Source: Schistosoma mansoni
Taxonomy: Eukaryota; Platyhelminthes; Trematoda; Strigeidida; Schistosomatidae
DNA length: 64,000 nucleotides
Direction: 5' to 3'
Assembly (NCBI RefSeq): GCF_000237925.1
Contig: NC_031497.1
Location: 22,077,249-22,141,248, forward strand
Position numbers and translations under genes: made by a program
The notes under the pieces: generated by a model
Told to the model about the DNA's origin: nothing
What the model saw: only the letters and a program-made list of their open reading frames with translations
The model's database searches: none
Shown: positions 36,115-47,194 of the stretch, piece by piece
How positions within the stretch are numbered: position 1 is the stretch's first letter
How the letters are laid out: the number at the start of each line of letters is the position of its first letter

Positions 36115-36120
36115 TTTATT
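36115..36120 (-). promoter_or_regulatory. Candidate poly(A) signal AATAAA for the oxidase gene
   Basis: This is a minus-strand AATAAA about 380 bp beyond the oxidase stop codon. AT-rich DNA makes chance matches common. Confidence 0.25.
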
Positions 36121-36501
36121 TGACAGCAAAGAAAGAGGACAGAAAGCAAGGTAGAGTCAAACCATTGAGGACAAGGAAATAAATATATAAAGGCTACAAT
36201 GCTATATTGTGAATATGAACTACCACTAAATATTATGATACAATATTTGATGAACACATATTACTAATGAAAAGAGATATTATATTTTTTTTAAAACAAA
36301 GTATATAAGCAACCGAAAGCAGCACAAGTAGCTTGAATCACAGTAAGAAAATAACTTTTAAAATAAATCACAAAGAAACTTGAGAAATTAACAAACTATA
36401 GAAGTCACTATAATTACTTACAAAACATGAGGACATGAAGAGAAGGAAATGCAATGATGAAAAAAAAAACTAAACGTTGAATAAATAACACAGTTTGCTT
36501 T

Positions 36502-37626
36502 TTACATGGGAACTGGTACACCTTTTATAATTAAAGCCTCTTTAAAAGAGAAAGATTTAGTTTGGAGTCCTGAGTTATTACAAGTTCCTGTGAATGGAAG
36601 AGCACCAAAAACAGGTTCATAGTTAGTTGGCTTGATATGATCGATGGTTTTTTCGTTAGAACGGTTATTAAGAGACATATTTAAATGCAGTGTAGAATCC
36701 ATGTTACAATTGTTATTATTGTTTAATAAACCATCTGAAAATAGCGAACCTTTTACATCAATTTCTAAAACGTTTTCTGTAGATTGCGATACAGAGTTTA
36801 AAGGGGGAGAAAAATTTCTAAAATTTTCATTACAATCTATTAGTATACAGCCAGCCGTATCAGAAAGAGGGGATGAAGTATGTATACTTGAAAGACGAGT
36901 CTTTGTGAGTAGAGTTGGACTAAAAGATGACGGTGGCGAATCCGATACTGATTTCGAGGGCAGATTAGAATTGTGGTCTCCTGTGAAGCAAGAAAATTGA
37001 CTCTTTCCATCAATAATTTTCGAAACAGCACGATTATCAGTTGACATAACTTTACTGCAACGCCTACTGCAGTTATTTACAACATTAAAACTCCCGGAGT
37101 GTTTTTTTTTGTGGTACATTAAAATGGACTCTCTTCGGAGAGATGAAGATGCTTGAGAGGAAATCCATGTAGTAAGGCGAGTTGAACGCCGTGTTGGTTT
37201 AGGAAACAATACACAGGATTCAACGGATTCAAAATCCAATATAGATGAACTTGAGTCACCTTCAGAACACAGGCTATCTGATGATTCTGTGCTTACCAGT
37301 TCCTGGTTAGATTGGACAGATTTAGCCAACGATGACTCTTGTTTACCAGACGAATTAGCACTAGAATTTTTACAGTCTACAGTCAAGTTTGTTATTTTCC
37401 GCTTCTTTGTTCTTCGTACCATCTCATGAGGAGGGAATAGGTCATAACGATGTCCAGTGAGATAATCAATGATGCGCACATCACGTAAACGGCAACGGCC
37501 ACCTTGAATACAATCTAAAACATCTAAAGCACGATCAACGCCTGATGAGAAAGCACCATGAGTACATTGTTGACCACCAGAACTGTCAACGGTACCTTCA
37601 CCCGCAAAAAGCAACTTCGGACAAAC
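36502..37626 (-). CDS. Amine oxidase exon 4 (FAD-binding end and serine-rich tail)
   Basis: The acceptor is TTTTTACTACAG. The exon opens [18 protein letters not shown] and [17 protein letters not shown], closing the FAD site. It then runs 330 more residues without a break: [25 protein letters not shown], long Ser/Thr/Asn stretches and NNNNN, ending IIKGVPVPM and stop. An open frame this long in AT-rich DNA argues that the tail is truly translated. Confidence 0.88.
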   Translation of the reverse strand, partial: VCPKLLFAGEGTVDSSGGQQCTHGAFSSGVDRALDVLDCIQGGRCRLRDVRIIDYLTGHRYDLFPPHEMVRRTKKRKITNLTVDCKNSSANSSGKQESSLAKSVQSNQELVSTESSDSLCSEGDSSSSILDFESVESCVLFPKPTRRSTRLTTWISSQASSSLRRESILMYHKKKHSGSFNVVNNCSRRCSKVMSTDNRAVSKIIDGKSQFSCFTGDHNSNLPSKSVSDSPPSSFSPTLLTKTRLSSIHTSSPLSDTAGCILIDCNENFRNFSPPLNSVSQSTENVLEIDVKGSLFSDGLLNNNNNCNMDSTLHLNMSLNNRSNEKTIDHIKPTNYEPVFGALPFTGTCNNSGLQTKSFSFKEALIIKGVPVPM

Positions 37627-40600
37627 CTGTAGTAAAAACAAGTTGGAATCGCGTTTAAGTGGTAGGAATATTTTAAACCGTCTTACAACCTATTAATATT
37701 GCATATATGGTACAACCAGAAACATAGCCTAAATACATTGGGAAACATTACAGTTCTAGGAAGGACTATATAGACCAAATAATAACTTAAATTTAATAGT
37801 TCCTTGCAGTAAATGAGTCCCTGTAATGATAAAGATATTCTAACCCCAAATAGTATGTTTAAATGTTTATGGCGATCCACTTATAAAGCGAGATTCTCCA
37901 ACAACGATAACAATTATAAAGTAATAATTTTCATATTTTAAAAATACCACTTGGAACTATGTGAGCTGTCTAGCCTTTAATGTTTACTCAGGATTTAATC
38001 TGTCTGAAGACAAACATCTCCTTAGGCGATTGATTCCTACAGCGATCTCACGCATTAAGTCACACTCTAAACATTATTGATAACAGAACATTACTAAAAA
38101 TTGTGATTTTCCACTGTCGATATGTTTGTGACAGTGAATTGATTAGTCTCCGTTGACATTTATGTTCTAATCCCATAACCTCATAACAGAAAGCACTATC
38201 TACTAGGATGCGGTTACATTAAGTGAACCGGCACCAATTAAAATGAAATATTCACCCTACTAGTCACTGACAAATCAAGTATGTAAGCAAACATGATTAA
38301 TTAGTTTAATTTAAAGAAATAATAAGATTATAACTAACTGTGGAAGGTAGGCTACTTGCATAGGCTTGCCGATCTGCGTCACTGCAGCCAACCTCACCAG
38401 CAGTATAAGCACCCAAACTAAACGGGTCTTCTGACCATCGAGTAACGTGAGTGTATATAGGTTCAGGCAATGGACACTGAGACGGGTACATTCCACCTAG
38501 TAAATCTAGTAAGGTTTTGACAACAGCTTGATCAGATCGACCAGTAATCCTGAGCTTTGAACCACCCCATACGTGAGCAACCAGAACACCTGGATTTCCA
38601 TAAAAATCACAATTAAGTATATGAAGGTAAGCACCAGGACACGTAATATGAGGTGTGTCACGATCCCAAAAAATCTCTGATGGATTAAACATTAAAATAA
38701 CCTAAAAGGGAAAATGAGTTTGCAGGTATCATTACCAAGGTTTGACTTGATAATTTCAAATAAATCGAGTATTGGGTAGATTGTTATACATAAATAATAT
38801 GTTTATAATATCCCAACGAGCAGAAAAATTAGATTTTCTGACATTTCGTGACTCAGTGTAAGCCACTCTTCAGAGAATAAATAACCAAAGCAAAATTAAT
38901 CTAAGTTTGATTCGGTTATTTATTCTCTGAAAAATTGGCTTACGCTGAGTCACAAAACTTCATAAAATCTAATTTTTCTAGTCATTGGGATATTACAAAT
39001 ATATTGTTTTATTTCTAAAAGGAGAAAAGCGCAATACCTATTAGTTATCATAAAGTATTTTAACAATATCTTCATTCACTAAAACAAGCACATGAAGACT
39101 ACAATTCATTGTCAAATGTTTTTCTAACAAATTGAAATTATACAGGTTTCATTAAACCCATACTACATTCCCAAGGCAAATGTAAAATACAAATCAGTTT
39201 GTCACCAAAATTTAGTGGAAAAATGTATAAAAAAAGAGAAATGAAGTTGTTTTTACTAGAGATTGCGTGTATGGCTCATTGAAATTTATCTATTAAATAT
39301 TCATCTCCGCCTGTAGCCCCTCCGAGGGCTACTGCCAGTCCCAAGTCCGGATAAAGGAGGAGGGTTGGGCATGGGGTTAGCGACCCCATCCAGTAGAAAA
39401 CTAACTCGCTAAAAAACACTAACAAGAAAAATTAATTCAAACCAGTTAAACTCTGCCCCTGGGCGTTGAAGGAAGAATTATAACGCCTCACGATGAAAGC
39501 CGCGTTCCTTCGGAAGTCACTAGGTCGATGCACCTTCTAACAACCAGAGCAACAATCGATATAGGTACATAAGACGTCTGGACAATGTGGGAGACCGGAA
39601 GAGTCTTCCGAATTGATACAGAAAGGAGGAAATACAACCTGGGGGTACTTGGGATCAGTGAAACACATTGGAAGCAGGTTGGACAACAACGACTAGCTCC
39701 AGGGGGGCTTCTGTTATACTCCGTTCATGAGGAAGAAAATACCCCACATACACAAGGAGTTGCATTGATGTTGTCCAAACAACCACAAAATGCACTTACA
39801 GGATGGGAATCTCATGAACCAAGAATCATCAAAGCCTCCTTCAAAACAAAGAAAGACGGCATTACAATCAGCGTCATCCAATGCTATGCGCCGACCAACG
39901 ACTACAATGAAGACGTTAAAAATCAATTCTACGATTAACTGCAGTTGATTGTCAAGAAGTGCCCAACAAATGACCTGACCATTCTGATGGGAGATTTGAA
40001 TGCCAAGGTTGGAATGGACAACACTGGATACGAAGACGTCATGGGACGACATGAACTGGGAGAAAGGAACGAAAATGGTGAGAGATTTGCAAACCTATGT
40101 GCCTTCAATAAACTGGTCATACACGACACTATATTCCCACATAAACGCATTCACAAAGCCATATGGACTTCACCGGATCACATTACATAGAACCAAACCA
40201 ACCATATCTGCATCAACAATGTTCAGGAGGACGATGGAGGATGTGAGAACCAGGAGAGGAGCTGATATAGCATCAGATCATCACTTGCTGGTAGCCAAGA
40301 TGAAATTAAAACTTAAGAAGCACTGGACAATGGAGCGGACAACATCACGAAAGTTTAATACGGCTTTTCTTCGGGATGCTGACAAATTCAACAAATTCAA
40401 GATAGCCTTCAACAATAAGTTCCAGGCCTTTCATGAGCTACTCAATAGAGAGGGAACTATTATGGAGAGCAACTGGAAAGGTATCAAGGAGGCAATCGTT
40501 TCAACATGTCAGGAGGTTTTGGGCCACAAGAAGCACCATCACAAGGAATGGATCACTGCTGGTACACTGGATAAGATTGAAGAAAGGAGGAACATGAAGG

Positions 40601-43600
40601 TAGTAATCAATATCAGCCAAACAAGAGCAGAAAAAGCCAAGGCACAAGCCGAATACACAGCAGTAAACAAGCAAGTGAAGAGTAGCATCAGAACCAACAA
40701 ACTTAAATATGTGGAAGATTTAGCAATGACAGCGGAAAAGGCTGCAAGAGAAGGAAACATGAGACGATTGTATGATACAACAAAGAAACTCTCTGGAAAT
40801 TACCGTAATTAACTAGAACGACCAGTGAAAAGCAAGGAAGATAAGGCAATCACCAACATTGAAGAACAACGGAACAGGTTAGTAGAACACTTCAAGGAAC
40901 TCTTGAATCGACCAGCCCCATTGAATCCAACCAACATTGAAGTAGCACCCATGGACCTCTCAATCGATGTTGGCCCACCAACAATTGAAGAGATCAGCAT
41001 GACCATCAGACAAATCAAGAGTGACAAACCAGTAGAACCAGACAACATTCCAACAGAGGCAGTGAAAGCAGATAAAGTAGTAACTGCAAAGATACTCCAC
41101 ATTCTCTTTAGCAAGATTTGGGATGAAGAACAAGTACCAACAGACTGGAAAGAAGGCTTTTGATCAAAATACCAAAGAAAGGCGATCTCAGTAAGTGTGA
41201 CAACTACAGGGGCACCACTCTTCTCTCAATACCAGGAAGTCTTCAACAGGGTATTGTTAAACAGAATAAAAGACTCGGTAGACACCCAAGTTCGAGATCA
41301 ACAGGGTGGATTCCGTAAGGATCGATAGTGTACAGACCGAATCGCAACTCTGCGGATCATTGTGGAACAATCAACTGAATGGAATTCATCACTCTACATC
41401 AACTTCATTAACTACGAGAAAGCATTTGATAGCGTGGACAGGGAAACACTATGGAGGCTTCTTCGGCACTACGGCGTACCTGAAAAGATAGTCAATATCA
41501 TGCAGAATTCCTATGATGGATTAAACTGCAAAGACGTGCATGGACGACAACTCACTGACTCGTTCGAGATAAAGATCGGTGTCAGGCAAGGTTGCTTACT
41601 CTTACCCTTTCTCTTTCTTCTGGTGATCGATTGGATCATGAAGGCGTCAACATCCGGGGGGAATCACGGAATACAATGGATAGCTAGGATGCAGCTGGAC
41701 TATTTAAACTTCGCAGATGATCTGGCTCTTCTATCACACACACAACAACAAATGCAGGAGACGACCAGTGTAACAGAAGCCTCAGAAGCAGTAGGTCTAA
41801 ATATACACAAAGGGAAAAGCAAGACTCTCTGATACAATGCAGCATGCACCAATCGAATTACACTTGACGGAGAAGCTTTTGAGGATATGAAACTCCCTAC
41901 ATATCTGGGCAGCATCATTGATGAACACGGTGGATCTGATGAAGATATGAAGACGCGGATCGGCAAAGCGAGAGCAGCATATTTACAACTGAAGAACATC
42001 TGGAACTCAAAACAATTGTCAACCAACACCAAGATCAGAATTTTCAATACAAATGTCAAGACAGTCCTACTGTATGGCGCATAGACGTGGAGAACTGAGA
42101 ATGCCATCATCCAGAAGATACAGGTGTTTATTAACAGTTGTCTACGCAAAATGCTTCGGACCCGTTGGCCACACACTATCAGCAACAAGCTACTGTGGGA
42201 GACAACAAACCAGATTCCAACCAGCGGAGGAAGAAATTAGGAAGAAGCTCTAGAAGTGAATAAGACACACATTGAAGAAAGCACCCAACTGCGTCACAAG
42301 ACAAGCCCTCACATGGAATCCTGAAGGCCAAAGGAAAAGAAGACCAAAGAACACATTACTCCGAGAAATGGAGACAGACATGAGAAGAATGAACAAAAGT
42401 TGGATAGAACCAGAAAGGAAGGTCCAGGATAGAGTGAGTCGGAGAATGCTGGTCGGCGGCCTATGCTCCATTGGGAGTGACAAGCTTAAGTAAGTAATAT
42501 CAGCTTTGTTAGTTACCATAATAATTTTGTTTTTAGAATACAATCAATTTACTATGATTATAAAAAAAATCCTAATCCTGAAGTTCATATCTTTTGCTGG
42601 TTTTTTTCCAAAAAACTGAACAGTGAAATTATTTTAAAATGTAAAAATTATGTTCAAACTACTTGATAACCGCACAAAGCCATGCAAGAAATTTATACAT
42701 CTTTTCAAGTATAAAGTCACTACCTGAATAGTAGCTGAAAAATGTGTGTAGCTGTTTTATTATTTTGGCCCAGTTTATTCGAGAATTCTTAAATGTACAT
42801 TTTTAATAAAGTTGTACATATTTTATAGCATAAAACTTGCATCATGATGTGAATGTTATTTTCCATTGAATGAGCACATGAGTATCAAACGTTCAAAGTA
42901 AGGAAATTCCTGTGAAACTGAACAAGTGCTTCAAGATACTTCGACAGTATTCACTATTCACTAATCATAATCACACATTTTTATGCCCCCAATGCCCTGG
43001 TACGGTCGGGAGTGGGGAGGGCCCACCCTCTCCCTAGAAATGCTCTCACACGGCCTCGCGTATATAGACTCTGCCAGGGAAGTCCTACTCACTGCCTTCT
43101 CGTGGCATCACTGTTGTTTACGAAATTGAGAGGACGAAAAGCGAATGTCCGGCGCTTTAACCGGGTTGGTGAACACGGCGAGTCCACCTAAGGGAGTTGG
43201 AAAACCCTGATTCCAAACCAATGATGCACATGGGCTCCAGTATCTTGAGGGAACAAATGGCGTATGAATCAATCGCTGGTCACCGGCTACCATGGGACTG
43301 CATCTCCTCACGATGCTCTACTGCCTTGTGGATCAGATCTTTAGGTCAAATTAAATTTTACACTTAACATTTAGACAATTAATGAAATGATATCAAGTGT
43401 TGTAATTTCAGAATGGAAATCACCGGGCAATTTTGATTTTGAAGTGTTAACTTAGTGGTGAATAGTGACTTAATCCTATCTGAGTACTGCTCTACATAAT
43501 ACAAGATTTCTCAAAATTACACAAAAATGAAAACATACTATTTATTTCGACGCCACTAACTAAATACAGTAATATATTTCCAAAGAGAATTTCTAACGAA

Positions 43601-45528
43601 AACTTATGGTCATTTGAAGTGAACAAAGTATACTGGACCATTTCCTTTCTAGCATGAGTCCGCTTACTTATAATACTGTTAGAGCCACCAATATATATAT
43701 ATATATATGAAGCTGATATGAAAACACAACATTATTGCTTCTAACGTTTAGAAGAACGGTGGCTAAACAGCTAAAGAACTCAGCTTTAAACCAACAGGTT
43801 AAAAGTTCAAAACACGTCCCACTTAATTCAGTCATAGCAGCAGGGAATGAGTACTATCATTAGTCGTCACACAAATAGCGTGGTTCAAAACCAAGTACAT
43901 GAACATGTATTTGGCAGGTTACACTATATTGTAAGGTTTACAAAGAACATTTTATCATGAGGTTTTCAGCCAACAGTTTATTCTACATTGACTGATGTTT
44001 TAAATAACCTACGACCTTTCAGTTAAGATATTTTTTCCATACTATGATTATATCTGTAAAACATATCATGCTGTCAAGTTAAACAACCTAAATTATCTAA
44101 TAAACACCATATAATTACTAACAGATACGAAATCTTAGTAGAGTATTAATATTACATAGACTACGAAAAAATCCACGGCTGGAATAATTCAAAATAGATG
44201 ATCAAGTAGTCTTACTATACTGAAAACAACACTAGGCATGGTCAGTGATGAAATATGATTAATCGGCATAAGTTACAAACTGCACAAGAATTGATAGTTA
44301 GTTTACCTTATTATGAGTTTCTGCTCCCAGCTTTGGAATACCAAGACGATCTATCGCAAGTCTTTTCCTTGAGGGCAAACACGGATGAAAGTGGATGGCA
44401 CTACGACGATCGAGGCCTTTGAGTACACCAACAGGGACTGTTATGATGCAGAATCGTGCAAAATAACGCCTAGAAGATTGTCTGTCGAAAACCAACATAG
44501 ATGATTCCCCTGAGTACTGAGCCACATCAACACATACTAGATTAGAAGACTCAACAAAATCCATAAGAGTTTTAGTAGACCATGAGGCAGCATTGTCATG
44601 AATTAATTGGATATTAATTTCTTCGTCAGATTTATCAAAGTCTGTGTGATTTGACCAATACACATGTCGTGCAACACATCGGTAATGAATGTCTACACCA
44701 GACGCTAAGAATTCGACAAACTTTGAGAATCCGTCTAGAACTAAACGATCCTCCCATTTGTGATCGGTTCGACGAGCAATGCTCTTACAGGAGCCATTTA
44801 AACTTAAATAAGTTTTTTTTTCTTGCAACCAATCTAAATAGATTTTTTTGGACACAGAGGTTGGTTGTTCAACATTTAGAGCCAAACCTGCCATAGCATC
44901 AGCTTCGAAATGAGGTCCCAAAGAAAGTTTAGGAGAGAGTCTATGAGCCGGATTTACATACGCTATGTATCGAGCGAATAGTGAATCAAAAATGCCTTTT
45001 TCTCTTCGAGAAAGAGTTGGAGAAGTTCGATAACCTGCCTTGTATAGCAAATGAAGACATGATTCCAGAGCACTGTAAGCATTAAAACATAAAAAATGAA
45101 AGAAAACCAACACATAACCATGTGAATAAATGCATTGATTTAAATGATCACTGAAATAAATTTCTACCAGAGTAGTAGGGTTATAAGAAGGGTGGCTTAT
45201 AACGAATAAATAGTCTTCAACTAAGTTAGTAGAGCAAGAGTACATATATTATTATGTCTTATGAGTTTTAGAGTTGCAGGATAAATTATTTATGAAATCA
45301 TGATATGAAGTTGAATAAGGAATCTAAGGACTTGAGTAATACTCCAGCACCTGGTGTAATATATCTCCTGAAACACCTACACAAGCCAATACTATAAACG
45401 TAAATAAGAATTTTTAGGAGAGCAGCCTATAAAGAAGTTATCATAATATAATTTAATATAGACTTTGATGAAATAAACTAAAGTGAAGACTACTAAAAAC
45501 TACTTATACTGATGTACAGTTGGTTACT

Positions 45529-45607
<79 letters not shown>

Positions 45608-46149
45608 TTATATTCCATGTGAAATGAGTGAAAAATTGCACACGGCACATACCTTGGTAACGCAGTAGCCAAAGTTTTACTTGATCGATTTTCTTGTTTC
45701 TTCTGATCCGCTGCCATAAGAATATACAGTAAGCATCTGTCAAGTAGAAAACTAATGTCAGCCACCTCTTCCAAGCCAATTTCCTTTCCCGATTTATTAT
45801 CTCGCCAAACAGCTACCTCTGGACATTCCCAGCCCCGATGCGTACCTAAAACATCCCCAGCGGCAGGAGAAGTAGCAATTTTCAAACGACTAGCCAGAGT
45901 AAACAAAGGCTGGACATCTTGCGAATTGTTGCATCCATGAAGGTAGCTAGCCCCCAGGTCGACGACAGACTTATCATGTATTTTGCCAGTAACAGAAGGA
46001 AGATCAACTGTATGAATCCTGCCACCACTTCTTGATCGTGCTTCTAAAACAATGGTTTTAAGTCCCTCATTAGTTAGCAGTTTGGCTGCAGCAAGTCCAG
46101 AAATACCAGCACCCAAAATAAGCACATCACAAAATATGGCCTCTGACAT
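36502..46149 (-). CDS. Flavin amine oxidase, spermine/polyamine oxidase-like, with long C-terminal tail
   Basis: The gene is joined from exons 46149-45653, 45072-44307, 38701-38339 and 37626-36502: 2751 nt, 916 residues, all junction phases consistent. The protein has the full FAD amine-oxidase plan: dinucleotide-binding [16 protein letters not shown] (GxGxxG at 13-18), [12 protein letters not shown] (36-46), DLGASYLHG (64-72), [15 protein letters not shown] with K421 at the position of the family's flavin-linked lysine, [12 protein letters not shown] (509-520) and LLFAGEGT (547-554) followed by CTHGAFSSG. Enzymes of this class oxidise spermine, spermidine or their acetyl forms using O2, giving H2O2. 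LASLASYLHG-type features favour polyamine oxidase over LSD1 (no SWIRM or tower was seen). Residues 586-916 form a Ser/Asn-rich tail not usual in SMOX/PAOX (about 500-555 aa), with RRTKKRKI near 613-620 as a possible nuclear signal. Confidence 0.9.
38339..38701 (-). CDS. Amine oxidase exon 3
   Basis: The acceptor is CCCTTTTAG and the donor a weaker GTTAGT. The join to exon 2 reads [15 protein letters not shown], the conserved run into the substrate-channel wall. It ends ASSLPST in phase 0, after [12 protein letters not shown]. Confidence 0.87.
38795..38995. repeat. Fold-back (inverted-repeat) element of about 195 bp
   Basis: The left arm (AATATCCCAACGAG-CAGAAAAATTAGATTTT, GTGACTCAGTGTAAGCCA, CAGAGAATAAATAACC) is repeated inverted in the right arm with a few mismatches. 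The arms are about 85 bp and the loop about 30 bp. This is a MITE-like hairpin. It lies in oxidase intron 2, about 95 bp upstream of the exon 3 acceptor. Confidence 0.8.
39310..42500 (+). mobile_element. Nearly full-length RTE-type LINE, copy 1, inside oxidase intron 2
   Basis: The element has a 5' leader with GGGTTGGGCATGGGGTTAGC near 39365. The endonuclease follows ([46 protein letters not shown]), then a linker ([20 protein letters not shown]) and RT ([24 protein letters not shown] in a shifted frame, [53 protein letters not shown]). The C-terminal region ([14 protein letters not shown]) runs to a tail of AAGT units. The length of about 3.2 kb suits an RTE. Stops and frameshifts interrupt it, so it is dead. 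It is antisense to the host gene. Confidence 0.92.
42983..43352 (+). repeat. (TAAA)n-tailed dispersed repeat, copy 2 (3'-truncated)
   Basis: It begins TGCCCCCAATGCCCTGGTACGG and follows copy 3 (46655-47190) closely to about CTTGTGGATCAGATC, then stops. The A-rich tail is absent. It lies in oxidase intron 2. Confidence 0.75.
43353..44300. other. Oxidase intron 2, remaining part
   Basis: This is AT-rich, with a short (AT)n run at about 43688. No further feature is recognised. Confidence 0.5.
44307..45072 (-). CDS. Amine oxidase exon 2 (substrate domain and central part)
   Basis: The acceptor is TTTTAATGCTTACAG and the donor GTAAAC. It completes the Ser codon split with exon 1, giving [16 protein letters not shown]. 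It includes [21 protein letters not shown] (the loop after the flavin strand) and ends LGAETHNK in phase 0. Confidence 0.9.
45533..45602. repeat. Compound (TA)n(GA)n microsatellite
   Basis: Over 40 bp of TA units run directly into about 26 bp of GA units. It lies in oxidase intron 1, only about 50 bp downstream of the exon 1 donor on the transcript. Confidence 0.95.
45653..46149 (-). CDS. Amine oxidase exon 1 (FAD-binding N-terminus)
   Basis: The ATG at 46149 begins [15 protein letters not shown], the normal short lead-in to a Rossmann fold. The exon ends TTACCAAG before donor GTATGT, phase 2. A pyrimidine-rich acceptor lies only 26 nt upstream of the ATG (see 46176). Confidence 0.9.
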
Positions 46150-46175
46150 TATAAGTAGCTTCAATAAGGACCGAG

Positions 46176-46190
46176 CTGAAAAAAAAAGCA
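46176..46190 (-). promoter_or_regulatory. 3' splice acceptor just upstream of oxidase ATG (5'-UTR intron or spliced-leader site)
   Basis: On the minus strand nine T's followed by CAG stand 26 nt before the ATG. Schistosomes trans-splice a 36-nt leader onto a minority of mRNAs, so this may be such a site or the end of a cis 5'-UTR intron. The sequence alone cannot decide. Confidence 0.5.
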
Positions 46191-46199
46191 AATAAGAAT

Positions 46200-46650
46200 A
46201 ATTATGAGGTAAGGCAAACGTTTGATAAGTACAGTAGTCCACTACAGTAACAAGAAAAGCTTTCGATCACAATGACGTAGGTGATATTTATTAGATGAGG
46301 GTCGGTAGTATAATATCAATCTTGCGAATGTCCTGTGTCGTATTAAACGTCGCCAACAACACTTAGCGATTCCGTTCAAATAGTGTGTGACTGCTTTTGA
46401 TGGGGGGGACTATAGTTTATGGATGAACCAGTTAGATATAAGATAACGGGTCTTGGATTTTAATGCGAAATTCATTCATCCACTTGGTTAAATAGTGTTT
46501 TAGCATTTTAGCTTTTGTCAGTTCATGTTGGAAACCCAAAACCTAGTTTCTAATGCTAACCATCAACTGTAAATCATAATTCCAATTCCTCACACTGGTT
46601 TATAATCTCTATTAAGTTCTAGTTAGTATGCGGACGCTATCAAAGTTACT
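46200..46650. other. Upstream region of the oxidase gene
   Basis: This is non-coding and AT-rich. No TATA or initiator can be singled out. Confidence 0.35.
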
Positions 46651-46654
46651 CTAG

Positions 46655-47190
46655 CATTGCCCCCAAATGCCCTGGTACGGCCGAGAGTAGGGTGAGTCCG
46701 CTCTCCCTCACGAAATACTCTCACATGGCCAGCGAATATATAGCCTCTGCCAGGGAAGTCCTACTCACTGCCTTCTCGTGGCATCACTGTTGTTTACGAA
46801 ATTGAGAGGACGAAAAGCGAATGTCCGGCGCTTTAACCGGGTTGGTGAACACGGCGAGTCCACCTAAGGGAGTTGGAAAACCCTGATTCCAAACCAATGA
46901 TGCACATGGGCTCCAGTATCCTGAAGGAACAAATGGCGTACGAATCAATCATTGATCACCGGCTACCATGGGACTGCATCTCCTCACGATGCTCCACTGC
47001 CTTGTGGACTAGACCTTCAGGTCAAAGGCTCCGGGTGTGGCCCCCTAAGAAAACCACCTGCTTCAGTCTGAGCAGCTGGGCAGTATCACAGCCCTCCCAC
47101 AAATCGAATGAGATTTGTGAGGCGCATATGTATCTGGTGCTTCCTTGTACCAATATTTATGTGTTTAAATAAATAAATAATAATTAGCAT
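46655..47190 (+). repeat. (TAAA)n-tailed dispersed repeat, copy 3 (complete)
   Basis: It runs from TTGCCCCCAAATGCCCTGGTACGG to a tail of AAATAAATAAATAATAAT. It is the best full-length copy here. Frames inside it (such as [17 protein letters not shown]) recur between copies because the DNA is shared, not because a protein is conserved. Confidence 0.8.
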
Positions 47191-47194
47191 CGCT

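Noticed and set aside
36502-46149. LSD1-type histone demethylase as identity of the amine oxidase
   Set aside because: No SWIRM domain or tower insertion; the ASYLHG and [12 protein letters not shown] wording and domain size fit polyamine oxidases better.
46873-47172. Open frame ([14 protein letters not shown]...) recurring at 43.2, 46.9 and 62.8 kb, looking like a conserved small protein
   Set aside because: It coincides exactly with the (TAAA)n-tailed repeat; the likeness is shared DNA, other frames of the same repeat are equally open, and there is no codon-level conservation visible.
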